Below are positions 46,186 to 55,566 of a stretch of 64,000 nucleotides of DNA, in pieces (position 1 is the first letter of the stretch; every line of letters begins with the position of its first letter). Source of the DNA: Candidatus Anaplasma sp. TIGMIC (lineage in GTDB: Bacteria; Pseudomonadota; Alphaproteobacteria; Rickettsiales; Anaplasmataceae); the NCBI RefSeq assembly GCF_028204095.1, contig NZ_JAQLOH010000001.1:1-64000 (forward strand), written 5' to 3'. The notes under the pieces were generated by a model that was not told where the DNA came from, did no database searches, and was given only the letters and a program-made list of their open reading frames with translations. The translations under genes and the position numbers were made by a program.

Positions 46186-47217
46186 GAGGTTACAAAGCAT
46201 CACTGCTTGCAGTTCAATACGCGCCTAGTATGAGCATCTTCTACCACCGCTCCATATAAAGGGCTCGTTCTTTCCCACAGCTCTGATGCATCTCCACTTT
46301 AATGTCCACAAAACCCGGTTCAGGGTAATCACTACAACACACTCTGATATAATTTATCTGAGCCAATAGCCCCGCTAAAAGAAGCCACCAAGTGCTCTAC
46401 CAATGCAACAACTCGTGGCTATTTGACTATACAATCCATCACCATGTTTAGTGAAACCTATACATGTAGCAACGCCTATCGGACGGACCGTTAAGGGCCT
46501 AGTATGATTATCGAAAAACACAATGCAAAAACCGCTTCCTAACGTAGACAATCCCTTGAGGTTTGTCTAAACAGGTTCAACGCGACGCTGCTTTGTCGTA
46601 TGACCATAGAATTTATATCCACAAGGGCTTCACCCGGTAGATTTAGTAACCATACATGGCAGGTATCACCGGTAAGATCGCCCCTTCTACCGTGTTACCG
46701 ATAACTCATGGAGATCTAATGCGTACACATTATCTATTCTGCGTTCGGTCTCGGTATACGCTGCATAGAATCCTCAGGTGCCAGAATATCAACAGTACAC
46801 ATTTAAACCCAAACATTACTGAGAGTAATACTGCACGTAGCCCATGCAGCTGCTTAAGCATCAGGCCGAAGTATAACGGATAGGCAATATAAATTCCCTG
46901 TTGCCACATGGTAGCGCGTACTTCCGAATTCTAATTCGCATTTAACTAAAACGTGCAAGTATTGCTGCGCGTTGACACATTGAGATCTTCAGGGCCAAGG
47001 TATTAGATTTATACATGTCTACGCGGGAATGCTTTCACACTGCATAGGCACGTTTCTGCCAACAATTAGTCATTAGGTTTCGACACTACTTCAATGTGGC
47101 AAAGGGACTCTGAAAGGTCTGCAGTAGCCTAGATTGGGAATGCATAAACCACCAACTAGTAGTCTGCAACACCTTCTCCGTAAACACAAATAGCTACAAC
47201 GAGGCAACATTGCAGAG
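46186..47217. other. 1 kb gene-poor region pstA-tRNA-Arg
   Basis: No open frame longer than about 75 codons has any family resemblance. I found no tmRNA, SRP RNA or RNase P signature by eye. It probably represents decayed sequence. Confidence 0.5.
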
Positions 47218-47292
47218 TGCACTCAGCAGGACTCGAACCTGCGACCTCTACCTCCGGAGGGTAGCGCTCTATCCTGACTGAGCTACGAGTGC
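47218..47292 (-). tRNA. tRNA-Arg (anticodon CCG)
   Basis: A full cloverleaf of 75 bases on the minus strand. Acceptor GCACTCG pairs with TGAGTGC (one G-U), the D stem is GCTC/GAGC, the anticodon stem CTACC/GGTAG encloses CTCCGGA with CCG at 47255-47257, and the T stem GCAGG/CCTGC encloses TTCGAGT. The discriminator is A; CCA is not encoded. Its first ten bases are shared with the end of lipA, which is on the same strand, so it probably matures from the lipA transcript. Confidence 0.95.
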
Positions 47293-48203
47293 ATAACGTT
47301 TTCTGCCGCAACAGGAGCTGAAGCAGCATGTAGTTGAGCGTTACGAAGAGCTTTTAGCCTAAGAAAATCATCTTCCGCGTGGTACGAAGACCTCGCCAAC
47401 GGGCTAGAAGCCACCATGGAAAACCCCTTTGCATACGCCATACGCTTGTATTGCTCAAATTCTTCAGGAGTTACATAACGATGCACATCTATATTAGCCT
47501 TGGTCGGCTGCAGATATTGTCCGATCACAATAAAGTCGACACCCGCGCACCTCAGGTCGTCCATAACCTGATACACTTCCTCTTTTTGCTCTCCAAGCCC
47601 AACCATTAACCCAGATTTGGTAAACACCCCCGGAGTCTTATCTTTGACCTGCCTCAACAAGTACAGAGAGTTAAAGTACTTTGCCCTTGGCCTAACCCTC
47701 GCATACAGCCTGGGCACTGTTTCCAAATTGTGGTTGTACACATCCGGACGAGATGTGGCGATAATATCAACAGCACAGGGCTTATTTTGGAAGTCTGGAG
47801 TCAGTATTTCAACAGTAATTGTAGGGTCCCTCATCCTTATTTCACGAATACACTTCGCGAAGTGACTTGCCCCACCATCGGGAAGATCATCACGATCCAC
47901 AGACGTTATAACAACGTGCTTCAGCCCCAATTTACTTATTGCAGCACCAACTCTCTCAGGCTCTTTGGGATCCAATGCTCGTGGTACACCAAGCTTTACA
48001 TTACAGAAGGCACAAGCCCTTGTACAAACATCGCCCATGACCATGACCGTAGCGTGACGTTTGTTCCAGCACTCGCCTATGTTTGGGCACGCAGCTTCCT
48101 CGCACACGGTATTGAGCTCGTAACGCTTGACTAACCCCCTGACCTCATCAAACACCTTACCGCCCGGCATTTTAACTCTTAGCCAACTGGGCTTACTATC
48201 CAT
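47283..48203 (-). CDS. lipA: lipoyl synthase
   Basis: Radical SAM enzyme inserting two sulfurs into octanoyl groups of E2 subunits, needed by the lipoamide complexes that lpdA serves. The 306 residues carry the auxiliary cluster cysteines C34, C39 and C45 ([12 protein letters not shown]), the SAM cluster C60, C64, C67 (CTRACAFC) and the C-terminal [11 protein letters not shown]. The last codons Met-His-Ser-stop (ATG CAC TCG TAG) run into tRNA-Arg by ten bases, which is unusual and verified on the sequence. Confidence 0.97.
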   Translation of the reverse strand: MDSKPSWLRVKMPGGKVFDEVRGLVKRYELNTVCEEAACPNIGECWNKRHATVMVMGDVCTRACAFCNVKLGVPRALDPKEPERVGAAISKLGLKHVVITSVDRDDLPDGGASHFAKCIREIRMRDPTITVEILTPDFQNKPCAVDIIATSRPDVYNHNLETVPRLYARVRPRAKYFNSLYLLRQVKDKTPGVFTKSGLMVGLGEQKEEVYQVMDDLRCAGVDFIVIGQYLQPTKANIDVHRYVTPEEFEQYKRMAYAKGFSMVASSPLARSSYHAEDDFLRLKALRNAQLHAASAPVAAENVMHS

Positions 48204-49655
48204 AAACCAACACCATCAAATCCAGGGAATACAGAACCTTGCCAACCTACCACCGCAGCACGCATCCGGCTACAGCGTACAGCAAACCGGTGCACCAAAA
48301 CGCCTTGCCTGTGATATATTAGCGATTTAGCACGCAATTGCAAAGTTTTACTCGTTTGGTTGATTTTACAATACATCGCCGCAGGCCCATCGTACCGGAA
48401 ATTAATAACTTGCTGGGACATCTAAGAAAATTGGAAATAGTTCACGCATCACACGCCGTAATCAAAGCATCATGTGCAAAAACTGTATATTACAGACAAC
48501 AGGGCTTATCTGCGCACCAGTAACGCACTGTAGATACGGACTGCCAAACAAATAATTTCATGGAATTCCGCACTCGCATTGGGTGACGCTCCACACAAGG
48601 CAGTATAAATAACATATGGAATGATAACTAGCGACAGTGAAGGAAAATTCCCAACACATATCTGCGTGCCAGCGTCATATTGCCTATGGTAAGCTAAACA
48701 TGCATGAAGCTCTGTTTTCTTACAATACATTACACCTCGTACAGAACTAGAAATGGTATGGCATTTGACCGTAATATGTGACAAACCCATAATCGAAATT
48801 TTAAAACCGTGTGCCAGCGCCTCGCCAGCCACTGGGGAAGGATGTTGCACGGAACCTCATGCACTTCATGTCTATGGTGCTGAGTTTTATGGAACATGAA
48901 GTAAACTCGGCATGGAATCCGCGGTGTGCGCTTTTAAAGCTTCACAGAACACACTATTAAATTAGCTGCACTAACGGGTACCTCAAGGTCATCAGATTAA
49001 AGCGCGGAAAGCTTGTAGTCCTCTTGACAAAGAGAGAAGAGAAACCAATCCATGAAAAATCTCTTTTACGAAGTACAAGTGGCGCATAAAACGTCGAGTA
49101 CACGGAACTCATGCAGAATAACAAAACCCATAGTAAGCTCACGCTCGCGCTCCTATACCAATACAGAATCAATCCTTGAATTTATGCCTCAGCAGAAAAA
49201 AATGCGTTTTTCGATTACTTATCAGTCACAGCCACACTGACATAAAGCAGGCAAAATACGGCTCTCATAGGCGTGTGTCACAGAACTACAAAAACTGTAA
49301 TGCATCCGTCTCAATGAGCACTATACACACGCGCTACTTGGCCCAGATCACATTATAGAGAGCATGCCAAACATGCACCGCGTAGGTTCACGTACGTAAC
49401 ACATACGACAACACATCGCATAATATCACAAAACCTCTGTAAGCCCCGATGATAAACCACTTGGAACTGGGTTGATGCAACGCTATGGTACACAGCGAAG
49501 TTTAAGACATATGCATACACTTACGCCCGTGGAAGCACAATGTACGAGTTACCACAACAAGTCCACCGCCACAAACTGCATCCGGTAGCACATTTATACA
49601 CTCGCACTCAGACCTATAATCCAGCCACTGTGGCGAAAGCTATTGCACTTAACCT
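48204..49655. other. 1.45 kb gene-poor region upstream of lipA
   Basis: Minus-strand open frames of 114 and 71 codons (48506-48850, 48957-49172) lack ribosome sites and family resemblance, and I do not call them. No RNA gene is recognised. It separates lipA from the two unknown proteins and is probably decayed sequence. Confidence 0.5.
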
Positions 49656-51137
49656 CTACCTAACCTGCTGAGCTGCCACTACTATCTGCTGCTCCGCAGC
49701 AACAACCGTAATACTCTCCAGCGTAGAACTAGGAACTGCTCCCCTGCCAGTATTTCTGCTATAAGTCTCCCGCTCACACTGTATACCACTGTACTGCGTA
49801 GACACAAATACAGATGAATACCCAAATTCTCGAGCACTGCACCTAATACCCTCAGCGCTCTCAAAAATAACGCTGCGTTCGCATCTCTCTTCCCTCATTC
49901 TACTATGCTCAAACTGAATGTGGGCTTGTCGATGAAATGTGGATGAAGGAACACCTTGACCGGGAATGTGACAAGACTGAGTATCGCGACCTGCAACAGT
50001 CTCTTGGATCCTTGCACGATCCTGAGCCACTCCACGTGCCCTACCACCTGTTTGCCCAACAGCCGCGTCTACTCCCCTTATAACTTGCATGGTGTTTTTC
50101 ACAACTTCCTGCATCACCATAAGAACACCTGTTGCTACAGCGCTCACAGCCTGGTCAAGAATCGACATAATCCTTCCAGCAACCCTGTAACCAAAGTCAC
50201 CGGCCATCCTCTGTGCGTGTGTAAGTAATATACTCTCCGAGAGCACCATTCTTTCATCCCATTTGGATGCCAGCGTGCCTATATTGAACAGGTCTGCAAC
50301 GCATCTATCCATACTTGACTGGTAGCCATATACGCAGCTGGCTGCAATCTGCATACTGCCAACTTCTTGCATATTGCCACGTAGTGCTATATTCTCCACA
50401 TCCATAAGATGCCCCATAGACGCGGAGTATGACATGCGAGGCTCAATCCCTACAACGCTGTGATATGCATTAAGTGTCAGTGTGGCGTGAGATAAAGAGT
50501 GCGCCACCAACATAAGAAAAAATTGATCCAGACTTTGAAACGACTTAGCGTTTTTCAGCTGCACCTGCAGTTTCATCAGTAACGAAAGCCTTTCCTGTAG
50601 GATCTTACGCACCTCGGGATCCTCTTCCCTTTCCAAGGCCTCCCTAAGCTCTTTAATCTGCTCCTCTAACAGTTGCCTCAAATTTAGTGACTCTTTGCTT
50701 GAAAGCAACTTTCTGAACATCGTTATCAGCGCTTCAAGAAGCAACCTCTTCTTGCGCCGATCTCTGGATGCAAAGGCCTTATGCCCACTTTCCGAAATGT
50801 CACAATAAACAAGTTTCTCGTAGCATTCGCCAAAGAATCTGAGCAACCTCTTCACTAACGACTGCTTCAACTCTAGGCTATTTGCTCCAGTGAGACCAAG
50901 ACCTAGTTCGGGTTCTGGGATCTCCGATGCGTCGCTGTGCTCTTTGTGCTCATCAAAGCCCTCAGAATACTCCTTCGCATCCGAAGATAGCGAACGCGCA
51001 AACTCCAAAAACTCCCTGGATAACTCACCGATAAACTCTTGAGCTTGCTGATCTTCAATCCTTATCCTGGCACACGCCCTGATATCGCAATCAGCGTCAC
51101 TGTATGCATCGGTATCATCGTTTAAACATTGTCGCAT
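49656..51137 (-). CDS. unknown coiled-coil protein
   Basis: I do not recognise this 493-residue protein. It starts with an acidic region (about 1-80, rich in Asp and Glu), then a strongly helical, charged stretch at about 130-195 (LRQLLEEQIKELREALEREEDPEVRK...) with heptad-like spacing, suggesting a coiled coil. A moderately hydrophobic helical region (about 200-350) follows, then a Gln/Ser/Arg-rich, low-complexity C-terminal third. There is no signal peptide. It lies 157 bases behind the 1372-residue gene on the same strand, so the two may be one unit. Its composition resembles Anaplasma-specific secreted or host-interaction proteins, but that is a guess. No start-deciding ribosome site is visible. 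Confidence 0.65.
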   Translation of the reverse strand: MRQCLNDDTDAYSDADCDIRACARIRIEDQQAQEFIGELSREFLEFARSLSSDAKEYSEGFDEHKEHSDASEIPEPELGLGLTGANSLELKQSLVKRLLRFFGECYEKLVYCDISESGHKAFASRDRRKKRLLLEALITMFRKLLSSKESLNLRQLLEEQIKELREALEREEDPEVRKILQERLSLLMKLQVQLKNAKSFQSLDQFFLMLVAHSLSHATLTLNAYHSVVGIEPRMSYSASMGHLMDVENIALRGNMQEVGSMQIAASCVYGYQSSMDRCVADLFNIGTLASKWDERMVLSESILLTHAQRMAGDFGYRVAGRIMSILDQAVSAVATGVLMVMQEVVKNTMQVIRGVDAAVGQTGGRARGVAQDRARIQETVAGRDTQSCHIPGQGVPSSTFHRQAHIQFEHSRMREERCERSVIFESAEGIRCSAREFGYSSVFVSTQYSGIQCERETYSRNTGRGAVPSSTLESITVVAAEQQIVVAAQQVR

Positions 51138-51294
51138 GTCGTTCGTACCAACATCAGAGCAAATTAGATAGGAAAAGCCTTAAATTGTAAATCTTCCCAG
51201 TAAAAAATCACATACCAGAACAATACACATAACGCCACTCACCCAAACGCAAGAAAACACATCCGAAGCCCACGGTGTCTGTATAGCCGTAAAG

Positions 51295-54200
51295 TCAGCG
51301 AGACAAAACCTCAGGCATCAACCCTGTAATACCATGAAAAACTTCAGTACAGTGCAAAACTTCTATATTACTGCAGCAAGAAGTTTCGTTATACCCCTTC
51401 AGCCCAGACTTCTCGTTCACACACTCTTTCTCTAATTGAAGAAAAAACTCTAAACTTTCAACCGGAAGTTCCCTTTTCCTCTCACTTATAATCTTTCTCG
51501 CCAAGTGCAACTGCAAGACCGTGCAACATAGGTCTGCAACATGGTTTAATAAGGACCTCATCCCTTTTACGGCATGCATATGCGAATGGAATGATGATGT
51601 ATACAGATACTGATCAACGGCATGTGAAACGTCGGAGACGCTATCTTCGTCAAAAACCATCATAGACATCACTATCTCACGGGTGAACATAGCCGCATCC
51701 TTTGGAGATACGTGAGTCCAAAAAAACTCCAGAAATTTTGTACCGCATTCAGTACTCATAAAAAACTCATACGCGGGGCTGATTCCAGCATGAGTAAGGG
51801 CCATATCCGCAAGCTTTGAATAACTACCAACATAATGCACGTACTCGCCGAAGAGATACCAAAGGCTCTTGTATGCGATAAACGACAGCGTAAAGCTCCG
51901 CAAGTGCTGGTAGCCAAAGACCTCCATAAATTTTTCTGTTGCCTTTGCTCCTCCAGATGTTACGCCCAAATTTTGACTCATGATGCTATGTGCTCTGACT
52001 GCAGCATGTGACGTATCTTCCAGCATTGCAAAATCTCTGCACATAACGTCACAAAATCTTCTGTAGCTCGCGGAGCTATGTCGTAATGCAATGGCTCGAT
52101 CTATTACATTGAGAATGTGACATGTGTCTCGTATGTAGGACCGAAAATTGCTATTGATATAACAGTAAACAACACTCCTACTAACGGCACGGCCGGCCAA
52201 AAGAAGATCGCGATAGTCTTCCATCACAAGGGCGCAGTCCATCAAAGCAATAGCACAGCTCCTGTCAATTTCAGTATCGTGAAATAGAACTTCGGTACTC
52301 CTTACAGAATGTGAGATATCATGTGCAGCCATCTGTGCAATAGCCCACTTTATTGCAGCTATTTTCTCGCTTATTTCTCCGATAGTGACACCAGGCCCCA
52401 CACAATGCGCGCTCTCTAAAAATGCGCGTGCGGCCGTGGGTGATGTTATTTGCGGCACATCCTTCAGCCTATTCCTGGCGTACAACACGGTGTTAAAATT
52501 GACCGCCGCAACGACATCGTAGATATCACGTCTCTTGTTGTGTGAGTTAAAAATGCTAGGATTGACAGTAACCGTAATCGAGGATTTAAGCTCTTCAGGA
52601 TAGTTGTTCATAAGAAAAAAGAACTCCCTCCTTAGCCTGATATAATCTTCGTGGAATACCGTGCTTTGAGGTAGTAAAACAGTTTTTTTGAATGATTCAA
52701 GCGCTCGCAAAACTCCCGCTTTTTCACCGTAAAGCTCACTTGCAACTGTATCAGATGAATGTCTTAGTGCTTGTGTAAAAACGCCTTGGTTCCTGGCATA
52801 TTCCCCTGATAGCAGCGTTATAACATCCGCAGATAAGCAAATTCCCTTTTCATTACGTAACCCCGAAGGTGTCAAATGAGAACGAATTTCTGATGACTCG
52901 AGGCCTTGTGACACAATCGCACCGCAGCTCTGTTCAGTCAGCGTTTCTTGCCTTAAAGATTCAGTCGCAACATGATCTGCACAGCGCGTCTTCAGGGAGG
53001 ATTCGCCAATTTTGTTATCATTGTAGAATACCCTCTCCAACATCAGGAAACATAGGTTCTTAACCCCGTACTTGCGAGCGCGCTCATATAGAGAGCAAGA
53101 TTTCTCCGCCACTGCGGAATATATTTCAACAAGCTTATTGCATACATATTCTGTAATACTGGATAGCGCACCACATAACAGAACAAAATCAAGGCTCCTG
53201 ACAACTAAGCATACTACATTAATGGTCAACAAAAAAACCTGCTCGACCGCCGCATCTAACACCGCCACAGCTATCAAACTATCAAAAACCGCTTGGCATA
53301 TGGGCATCAATGCGTACGTGCCAGCACCTGCAATTCCAAAATGGCCCAGAACTCGGCCCGTAATGCCGATAATAACGCAAGTAGTAACTATGACTGCCAG
53401 GCTTATACGCCATATTGGCCTTATCTTCTTAATTCTATATGCAACTTTTTCACGGAAGTTTGACATGTTACAACGCACTTTGAAGGCCGTGCTTATCATG
53501 GCCGCAGAACCGGTCCCCGCCACCAATCTTTTATCAAAATCGTCCAGGTATAAGCTTTGCGCTATACTCGAGGTAAGCCGGGTATGCGCTATGATTGACT
53601 TTTTCACAAACAGCCAGTCTTTAAAACTTGTAGCAACGTAGCCCGAGCGCGTCCTATACCTGCCGGGCATTAATAGCGGCAGCCATAACGAATGAAATGG
53701 CAAATACCTTGATATCCTATAAGCAATATCAACACTTTTCGGAATTACACTATACTCAATATCCCGAATCCACTCATGACTTCGATTTCTGATATATGTG
53801 CGCAACATGGTAAAAACTTGGTCGGTACTCACATCACTATCAAACAAACCGTCCACCACTTGTGACAGCTTTGTATCATCAGCGCCGCGTATACCATGAG
53901 TTAAATCACACAATTTGTGGGATTCTACTTTGTTGAGAAGTAATGAATTCCGTGATTGAGTATTTGCAATCCATTGACCGTTCTCGTCTACCGAAAAAAT
54001 CTTCGATATGTTCTGGTATAGGCTCTTTTCCCACACACCCAGCCGCCTTTCCTCAGTACTTACGGTGACTTTTGCATACGCATCTACAAGAGACTTACAT
54101 GCTTGCAGCTCTTTCCATAGCCTATTATAGGCATATACAAAGCTCCTCACCTGATCAGCGAGCTCCTTCACTTCACTCTTAGAGACTCTTATGACTGCAT

Positions 54201-55413
54201 CTCTATCAACAGTTTTTCCAGTAGTTTCGTAATCATACACAGCTAACAGATGGCTGATATCGTCGCTGACGTTTTTGCAGGTTTTATGCAGAAATAACCG
54301 CAAATCACCAGCTGTAAGCTTGCCAATGCTCTCAGTAAGAAAAATGATTTCTGCCTCAATCATAGAGCTTATGCATTTGAAATACCGCCGATGTGCTCGT
54401 GATATCCCACTCTTCCCGACAAATTTTTGCACAAAAATGGGATTGTTAATCAGGCGTTTTACCCTATGCAGGCCTAAAATCGCATCACGTACTTCAATGG
54501 TGTCCTGAGCAGTAACTACAGGCTGCGCCTCTCCTTTCAGAGACCCATAATAACCTTTTTGCTGCTCATAAAAGTCCATCCGTAACCTGGTTACATGGCA
54601 TTCTACCTGCCGCTCATACAAGCGTTCTTCCACATAACAACGAACAGCGGGGTCCCCTACTATTTCGCGCAGCATGACAACAAAATCGCAGCCTTTTATC
54701 CTTAGATTGGTTGCGGGGTTAAAGTCGGCGTTCGATATAGTATCTATAAATTTCTCAAAACAGCTTATGACACCGTTATCGTAATGACTATCAGGACCTT
54801 CTTTATTGCTCAACCCGATGTCACGTAACTGCTGCAACCTCATTTTGGCCGCTTTAAGGAGTATGCTATCTGTCGGTCTATCTGAAATTCCTTTGAAGAC
54901 ATAGCACATATCTTGCTTGGCAAAGCGCACCAGGCCTTCTAATAACCTCGAGTCCGGAAAACACAAAGAAATGCCCTCACAGCTCTCCCGTGCAGCAGCA
55001 TCCAAATTATGATTTAAAAACCGCCCGCCATGCACCCCGTCAATGTTCTTTACCCCATCATGAAAATGTTCGTATATCTGAGTGACGTAGTCCGCAAATT
55101 GATTTGTAAACTCTAGCTCTAGGTATCTGGCAATACTCGCGCCGTATTCGTCCTCACATGCACACAGAGCCGGATTGCACATGTTCTGCGTTGTAGATAT
55201 GATGTCAGATTTTTTGACCCTTACAAAAAGTTCATCAGGGCCATTTATTTTCACCTTGCCCGGCAAAGTTGAAAGCACAAGATGGAGCCTATCCCCAGGC
55301 TTACATACGAACGTATAGTCAAATGTGCCCTCTTTTAGCTCGCTGATAGCTATGCCGTCCATAAGCCTAAGTAGGCAATCTTTGACGCCTACACGCCCTT
55401 TTTTACGAAACAC
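51295..55413 (-). CDS. giant protein of unknown function with central membrane segments
   Basis: I do not recognise this 1372-residue protein. A GTG start has AGGGG eight bases upstream. There is no signal peptide. About three hydrophobic helices cluster in the middle (near residues 670-760, including RISLAVIVTTCVIIGITG and VFLLTINVVCLVVRSLDFVLL). The flanking ~650 residues on each side are soluble-looking, helical, and unusually rich in Cys, His and Tyr. A membrane-anchored protein with two large cytoplasmic or periplasmic domains fits. It heads a probable two-gene unit with the coiled-coil gene downstream. The single uninterrupted 4.1 kb frame in a reduced genome argues for selection. Confidence 0.7.
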   Translation of the reverse strand: MFRKKGRVGVKDCLLRLMDGIAISELKEGTFDYTFVCKPGDRLHLVLSTLPGKVKINGPDELFVRVKKSDIISTTQNMCNPALCACEDEYGASIARYLELEFTNQFADYVTQIYEHFHDGVKNIDGVHGGRFLNHNLDAAARESCEGISLCFPDSRLLEGLVRFAKQDMCYVFKGISDRPTDSILLKAAKMRLQQLRDIGLSNKEGPDSHYDNGVISCFEKFIDTISNADFNPATNLRIKGCDFVVMLREIVGDPAVRCYVEERLYERQVECHVTRLRMDFYEQQKGYYGSLKGEAQPVVTAQDTIEVRDAILGLHRVKRLINNPIFVQKFVGKSGISRAHRRYFKCISSMIEAEIIFLTESIGKLTAGDLRLFLHKTCKNVSDDISHLLAVYDYETTGKTVDRDAVIRVSKSEVKELADQVRSFVYAYNRLWKELQACKSLVDAYAKVTVSTEERRLGVWEKSLYQNISKIFSVDENGQWIANTQSRNSLLLNKVESHKLCDLTHGIRGADDTKLSQVVDGLFDSDVSTDQVFTMLRTYIRNRSHEWIRDIEYSVIPKSVDIAYRISRYLPFHSLWLPLLMPGRYRTRSGYVATSFKDWLFVKKSIIAHTRLTSSIAQSLYLDDFDKRLVAGTGSAAMISTAFKVRCNMSNFREKVAYRIKKIRPIWRISLAVIVTTCVIIGITGRVLGHFGIAGAGTYALMPICQAVFDSLIAVAVLDAAVEQVFLLTINVVCLVVRSLDFVLLCGALSSITEYVCNKLVEIYSAVAEKSCSLYERARKYGVKNLCFLMLERVFYNDNKIGESSLKTRCADHVATESLRQETLTEQSCGAIVSQGLESSEIRSHLTPSGLRNEKGICLSADVITLLSGEYARNQGVFTQALRHSSDTVASELYGEKAGVLRALESFKKTVLLPQSTVFHEDYIRLRREFFFLMNNYPEELKSSITVTVNPSIFNSHNKRRDIYDVVAAVNFNTVLYARNRLKDVPQITSPTAARAFLESAHCVGPGVTIGEISEKIAAIKWAIAQMAAHDISHSVRSTEVLFHDTEIDRSCAIALMDCALVMEDYRDLLLAGRAVSRSVVYCYINSNFRSYIRDTCHILNVIDRAIALRHSSASYRRFCDVMCRDFAMLEDTSHAAVRAHSIMSQNLGVTSGGAKATEKFMEVFGYQHLRSFTLSFIAYKSLWYLFGEYVHYVGSYSKLADMALTHAGISPAYEFFMSTECGTKFLEFFWTHVSPKDAAMFTREIVMSMMVFDEDSVSDVSHAVDQYLYTSSFHSHMHAVKGMRSLLNHVADLCCTVLQLHLARKIISERKRELPVESLEFFLQLEKECVNEKSGLKGYNETSCCSNIEVLHCTEVFHGITGLMPEVLSR

Positions 55414-55566
55414 TATAAAGACCCCTATGCGCTATGCCAAGGCTAGACTACAATCAAAACCGCGCGATTAAACGCATTGCGCGCCACGTCACAACACCAC
55501 TAGCCTGCCATCCAAAAGGACATAGAACATACGTAGAGTAAAACTTGGTCACAACGAAGTTTGCTT

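Noticed and set aside
48506-49172. 114- and 71-codon minus-strand frames upstream of lipA
   Set aside because: No ribosome sites and no resemblance to known proteins; likely chance frames in decayed sequence.
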